From Deltaproteobacteria bacterium (GTDB lineage: Bacteria > Myxococcota_A > UBA796 > CAJQPC01): a stretch of DNA of 64,000 bases. Below the pieces are notes generated by a model. It was given only the letters and a program-made list of their open reading frames with translations, ran no database searches and had not been told where the DNA came from. Below are positions 61,901 to 64,000 of this stretch, piece after piece (the first letter of the stretch is position 1; each line of letters starts with the position of its first letter). The position numbers and the translations under genes are program-made. The stretch covers positions 62,001 to 126,000 of the forward strand of contig JADKFE010000003.1 of NCBI GenBank assembly GCA_016717595.1. Reading direction: 5' to 3'.

Positions 61901-64000
61901 CGGGTGGTCAACGACGTCGACGGCGCCGTCCCCCGCGACAGCCAAGGCGCCCAAGCGCTGCGCGCCACCGTCGAGCTACGGTTTGAGGAGGTGCAGCCGG
62001 CGGTGCTGCTCTATCTGCTCGATGGCCAAGGGACGTTTGATCTGGAGGGCGTGCTTGACGGCGTGACTCTCTACGGAGTCACGCTCACCGCGAAGGGCGA
62101 CGACGTGGCGGGCGGCGAGGTGATCGGCCTCACCTTTGACCTCGGCATCGACACCCTCCTCATCACCGGCCCCGCCGCCGACGTCTGGGGCCTGGACGAC
62201 CTCACCTTCAACGCCTTGGGCCTCGACGACGCCGACGGCGACGGCTTCACCGAGGCCGAGGGCGACTGCGACGACCACGACGACGAGGTGAGCCCCGACG
62301 CCGAGGAGGTGTTCTACGACGGCGTAGACGCGGACTGCTCCGGCGACTCCGACCGCGACGCCGACGGCGACGGCTTCGATCTGGAGCTTGACTGCGACGA
62401 CGGCGACGACGAGGTCAACCCCGACGCTGAGGAGACCTTCTACGACGGCATCGACGCCGACTGCGCCGGCTCCGACTTCGACGCGGACGGCGACGGTCAC
62501 GACGACGTGGCCTGGGGCGGCGACGACTGCGACGACGCCGACGGCGCGGTGAGCCCCTCCGCCGCCGAGACCTTCTACGACGGCGTTGATGACAACTGTG
62601 AGCCCCTCGATGACGACGACAGCGACGGGGACGGCTTCTCCGCCGCGGGGTTCCCCGGCGGGCTCATGGGCTCTGGCGACTGCGACGACGCCGCCGACGC
62701 CGTGAACCCCGACGCTGAAGAGACCTTCTACGACGGCGTGGACGCCGACTGCGACGGCGGCTCGGACTACGACGCGGATGGAGACGGCTACGAGTCCATC
62801 GTCCATGGCGGCGAGGACTGCCTGGACGACAACCCCACGGCGTACCCCGGCGCCAAAGACACGCTCTATGACGGCGTCGACTCGGACTGCGCCGGAGACA
62901 GCGACTTTGACGGCGACGGCGACGGCTACGACTCCACCTTAGGCGGCGGCCCAGACTGCGACGACACCGACGCGGCGATCAGCCCCGACGCCGTCGAGAG
63001 TGACCTCAACGACGGCATCGACGAGGACTGCGACGGCACCGATGAGTGGGATCTGGACGGCGACGGCCACCGGCCCCCGGAGCGCGGCGGCGAGGACTGC
63101 GACGACGCCGACGCCACGGTGAGCCCCAGCGCCCCGGAGACCTGCTACGACGGCCAAGATCAAGACTGCGACGGCCTCGCCGACGACAACGACTGCGACG
63201 GCGACGGCTACGACGCCATCGTGGCCGGCGGCGACGACTGCGACGACCTCAACGGCGGCGTGAACCCTGGCGCCCGGGACTACGCCTATGACGGCGTCGA
63301 TCAGGACTGTGACGGCCGGGACGACTACGATGACGACGGCGACGGCCACGCCGTGAGCTGGTACGGGGGAGGGGACTGCGACGACGCCGACGCCACGGTG
63401 AACCCCGACGCCGTCGAGGTCTTCTACGACGGCGTCGATCAGGACTGCGACGGGGCTTCAGACTACGACGCCGACGGAGACGCCCAAGACAGCGCGGCCT
63501 ATGGCGGTGAGGACTGCGACGACGACGACGCCACGATCTACCTCGGCGCCTTGGACCTGCCCTATGACGGCGTTGATCAGAGCTGCGACGGCAAAGACGC
63601 CGAGGACGTAGACGGCGACGGCCACGGAGACGTGGCGCACGGCGGCGACGACTGCGACGACGCCGACGCCACGGTGAGCCCGGCCGCCGCGGAGGTCTTC
63701 TACGACGGCATCGACCAGGACTGCGACGGCGGATCCGACTTCGACGCTGACGGCGACGGCCATGACAGCGAGGACTGGGGCGGGGATGACTGCGATGACG
63801 CTGACTCGCGCACCTACCCCGGCGCCTCGGAGCGTTGGTACGACGGCCTCGACCAGGGCTGCGACGGCGGCGACGACTACGACCAAGACGGCGACGGCCA
63901 CGCCGCCGAGGCCTGGGGCGGCGAGGACTGCGACGACACCAAGGCGGGCGTCTCCCCCGATGTGTCCCTGGATGACTGCCGCCGGGGAGATGAGGACTGC
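58964..64000 (+). CDS. Giant secreted FG-GAP/MopE repeat protein, 3' end outside window
   Basis: 1679 codons are visible and still open at the window edge. Signal peptide (RRPLAMMALLGALPVAWA), a nidogen-like domain (residues ~30-215), about seven FG-GAP/integrin-alpha-type repeats (~220-660; GGDLNDDGLSELIMGAPEA, DVDGDGYNDLWIGAPGDD), two MopE-like units around two similar beta-sandwich domains ending WGLDNLRIYW and WGLDDLTFNA, then from ~1090 a tandem array of at least 13 units of ~40-45 residues with DCDD..A.V.P.A.E.FYDGVD.DCDG and DxDGDGxD loops. Probably a Ca-rich surface fibre or adhesin. GTG 58964 is preferred for its Arg-rich signal n-region; ATG 58982 and 58985 are alternatives. Confidence 0.87.
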   Translation, partial: MRRPLAMMALLGALPVAWAATGGPDAGGVSWLDSDEAEGPPSTLLDIRAEGALLSLGDEEQTPLSLPFTVSWYGSAETLLYVGDNGTAFFSGSQDAADVTCAPGGAWSGVAAWWLDHDGAALRTATLGQYPRRLFVIDWSSAQPKGASGDGQVQVWFQEARDEAVIVLGDLDVGDAAFDGGAGAVIGVQGSASAGVAWSCAGGLSDGLSAWFGPESSRPGAAAVNLGDQSRAWYGGSSYGYLGQTLAGGDLNDDGLSELIMGAPEADQVVITYGGLAPGSGDASAAEAIFTGASGGELGAAMLVVDLDGDGFDDVILGEPRSDTAGKDAGAVYLLRHDTFGGTNAVKTFADATLTGDPSSDAQAGDGLASADVDGDGYNDLWIGAPGDDTDGLNAGAVALWSGGVSWSSGSLVGLPTLGGASAGDKLGLALSAGDVDGDGLGDLLAGSATSDIAATDAGAAWLVLGGGRAGRADIDAEAIAEITGVTALDYLGAAVALLDLDGDGLDDLALGAPRQDSGASNAGAVYLFYDGSSVVGASSASGADGRVLGDSSAALLGTALTAGDLDGDGVEDLLIGGPGAYSSAGAAWVLRDAPIGDLLASDADHVLRGGYSGGGAGTGLTLLADQDGDGFGEVAVGAWFGSVATYTLNGVVSVWPYRPSFLDLDGDGLVGAAADGPDCDDADAGVYPGNDEGLTLDAAGYAYDDDCDGWVDGVYLTRTRAEHLAYERVEVLGDPAAELFNFESTSSGASVETLYASNGVTLAGSGGVTAASAVYGSDAVGRFAAQVNPTSAGNQLTLSFDRDVDALSFQLLDGVETLALQAWDADGVDLLVSGGAAPLEHSGEDVPGGRFVGGIFASPARLVTLSAPTADGWGLDNLRIYWSEESDRDADGWRGLDGDCDDSDAEIYPGAAEDLSNGKDDDCDGIIDGGGATLWTDAALWEAETVAILTAINFEELALGDTVADQYNALGLDADAELRVVNDVDGAVPRDSQGAQALRATVELRFEEVQPAVLLYLLDGQGTFDLEGVLDGVTLYGVTLTAKGDDVAGGEVIGLTFDLGIDTLLITGPAADVWGLDDLTFNALGLDDADGDGFTEAEGDCDDHDDEVSPDAEEVFYDGVDADCSGDSDRDADGDGFDLELDCDDGDDEVNPDAEETFYDGIDADCAGSDFDADGDGHDDVAWGGDDCDDADGAVSPSAAETFYDGVDDNCEPLDDDDSDGDGFSAAGFPGGLMGSGDCDDAADAVNPDAEETFYDGVDADCDGGSDYDADGDGYESIVHGGEDCLDDNPTAYPGAKDTLYDGVDSDCAGDSDFDGDGDGYDSTLGGGPDCDDTDAAISPDAVESDLNDGIDEDCDGTDEWDLDGDGHRPPERGGEDCDDADATVSPSAPETCYDGQDQDCDGLADDNDCDGDGYDAIVAGGDDCDDLNGGVNPGARDYAYDGVDQDCDGRDDYDDDGDGHAVSWYGGGDCDDADATVNPDAVEVFYDGVDQDCDGASDYDADGDAQDSAAYGGEDCDDDDATIYLGALDLPYDGVDQSCDGKDAEDVDGDGHGDVAHGGDDCDDADATVSPAAAEVFYDGIDQDCDGGSDFDADGDGHDSEDWGGDDCDDADSRTYPGASERWYDGLDQGCDGGDDYDQDGDGHAAEAWGGEDCDDTKAGVSPDVSLDDCRRGDEDC
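62230..63960 (+). repeat. Tandem ~130-bp coding repeats of the MopE-like array
   Basis: About thirteen degenerate in-frame copies, period near 120-145 bp, each with GACTGCGACGAC and GACGGCGTCGAT-type cores. Highly Asp/Gly/Cys-coding; the array continues beyond the window. A likely site for recombination-based length change and for assembly collapse. Confidence 0.8.

Noticed and set aside
62230..63960. CRISPR-like periodic repeats
   Set aside because: Repeats are degenerate, ~130 bp, in frame and part of a protein array; there are no short palindromic repeats with unique spacers.

Overview
The window is high-GC DNA with a dense, almost fully coding layout. Its gene families (MopE-type Asp/Cys metal-binding repeat proteins with FG-GAP/VCBS propellers, many lipoproteins with low-complexity spacers after the lipobox, multi-PAS hybrid histidine kinase, M4 protease with a PPC-like tail, CpaE/TadZ ATPase, tandem Tim44-like proteins) suggest a Gram-negative predator- or saprophyte-like member of the Myxococcota or a related former-Deltaproteobacteria lineage. 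This is inferred from gene content; no rRNA or other taxonomic marker is present.

Layout. 1-2.5 kb: 3' part of a MopE/FG-GAP lipoprotein (-). 2.6-11.2 kb: PreA-like dihydropyrimidine dehydrogenase, hybrid histidine kinase, M4 metalloprotease with a frameshift, MFS transporter, Cys-rich lipoprotein. 11.3-13.9 kb: U32 peptidase-family RNA hydroxylase homologue. 13.9-18.2 kb (-): a three-gene chaperone operon made of an Hsp70 whose lid is replaced by a complete von Willebrand A domain, a GrpE-like protein and a second lidless Hsp70. 18.3-21.3 kb: Maf/YceF, family-4 UDG, S1-domain protein. 21.4-27.3 kb: csrA, an intergenic region of three strong stem-loops, then queA-tgt-yajC-secD-secF. 27.4-29.2 kb: IHF-like protein, secreted protein, rlmB. 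29.2-37.5 kb: CpaE-like ATPase, GshA, thioredoxin-like lipoprotein, tandem parvulin lipoprotein, trypsin-like protease with a probable beta-barrel tail, GpsA-like protein lacking catalytic residues, PlsB, ApaG. 37.6-44.8 kb (-): rho, rpmE, prfA, prmC followed by TPM, tandem Tim44, DNA methyltransferase and MazG-like genes. 45.1-58.9 kb: ligA, a lipoprotein, an outer-membrane protein, a 59-residue type IV pilin-like protein, ALDH7, several proteins of unknown role, a membrane/spermidine synthase fusion, radical SAM/B12 protein and MurJ. 58.96 kb to the end: 5' part of a giant FG-GAP protein ending in at least 13 MopE-like units.

Working together: queA-tgt make queuosine and yajC-secDF drive protein export; rho-rpmE-prfA-prmC form a transcription/translation termination unit; plsB-gpsA are translationally coupled around glycerol phosphate; the Hsp70-vWA/GrpE/Hsp70 operon looks like a dedicated chaperone machine separate from housekeeping DnaKJE.

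Two cross-cutting observations. First, several genes have a TANNNT -10 box ending 6-7 nt before the start codon and no Shine-Dalgarno sequence, which points to leaderless transcripts. Second, seven genes are broken by eight 1-nt indels, mostly in C/G runs, each repaired by a single-base change into a family-typical protein; this looks more like residual assembly error than gene decay. Many large open frames antisense to real genes are high-GC artefacts and are left out.
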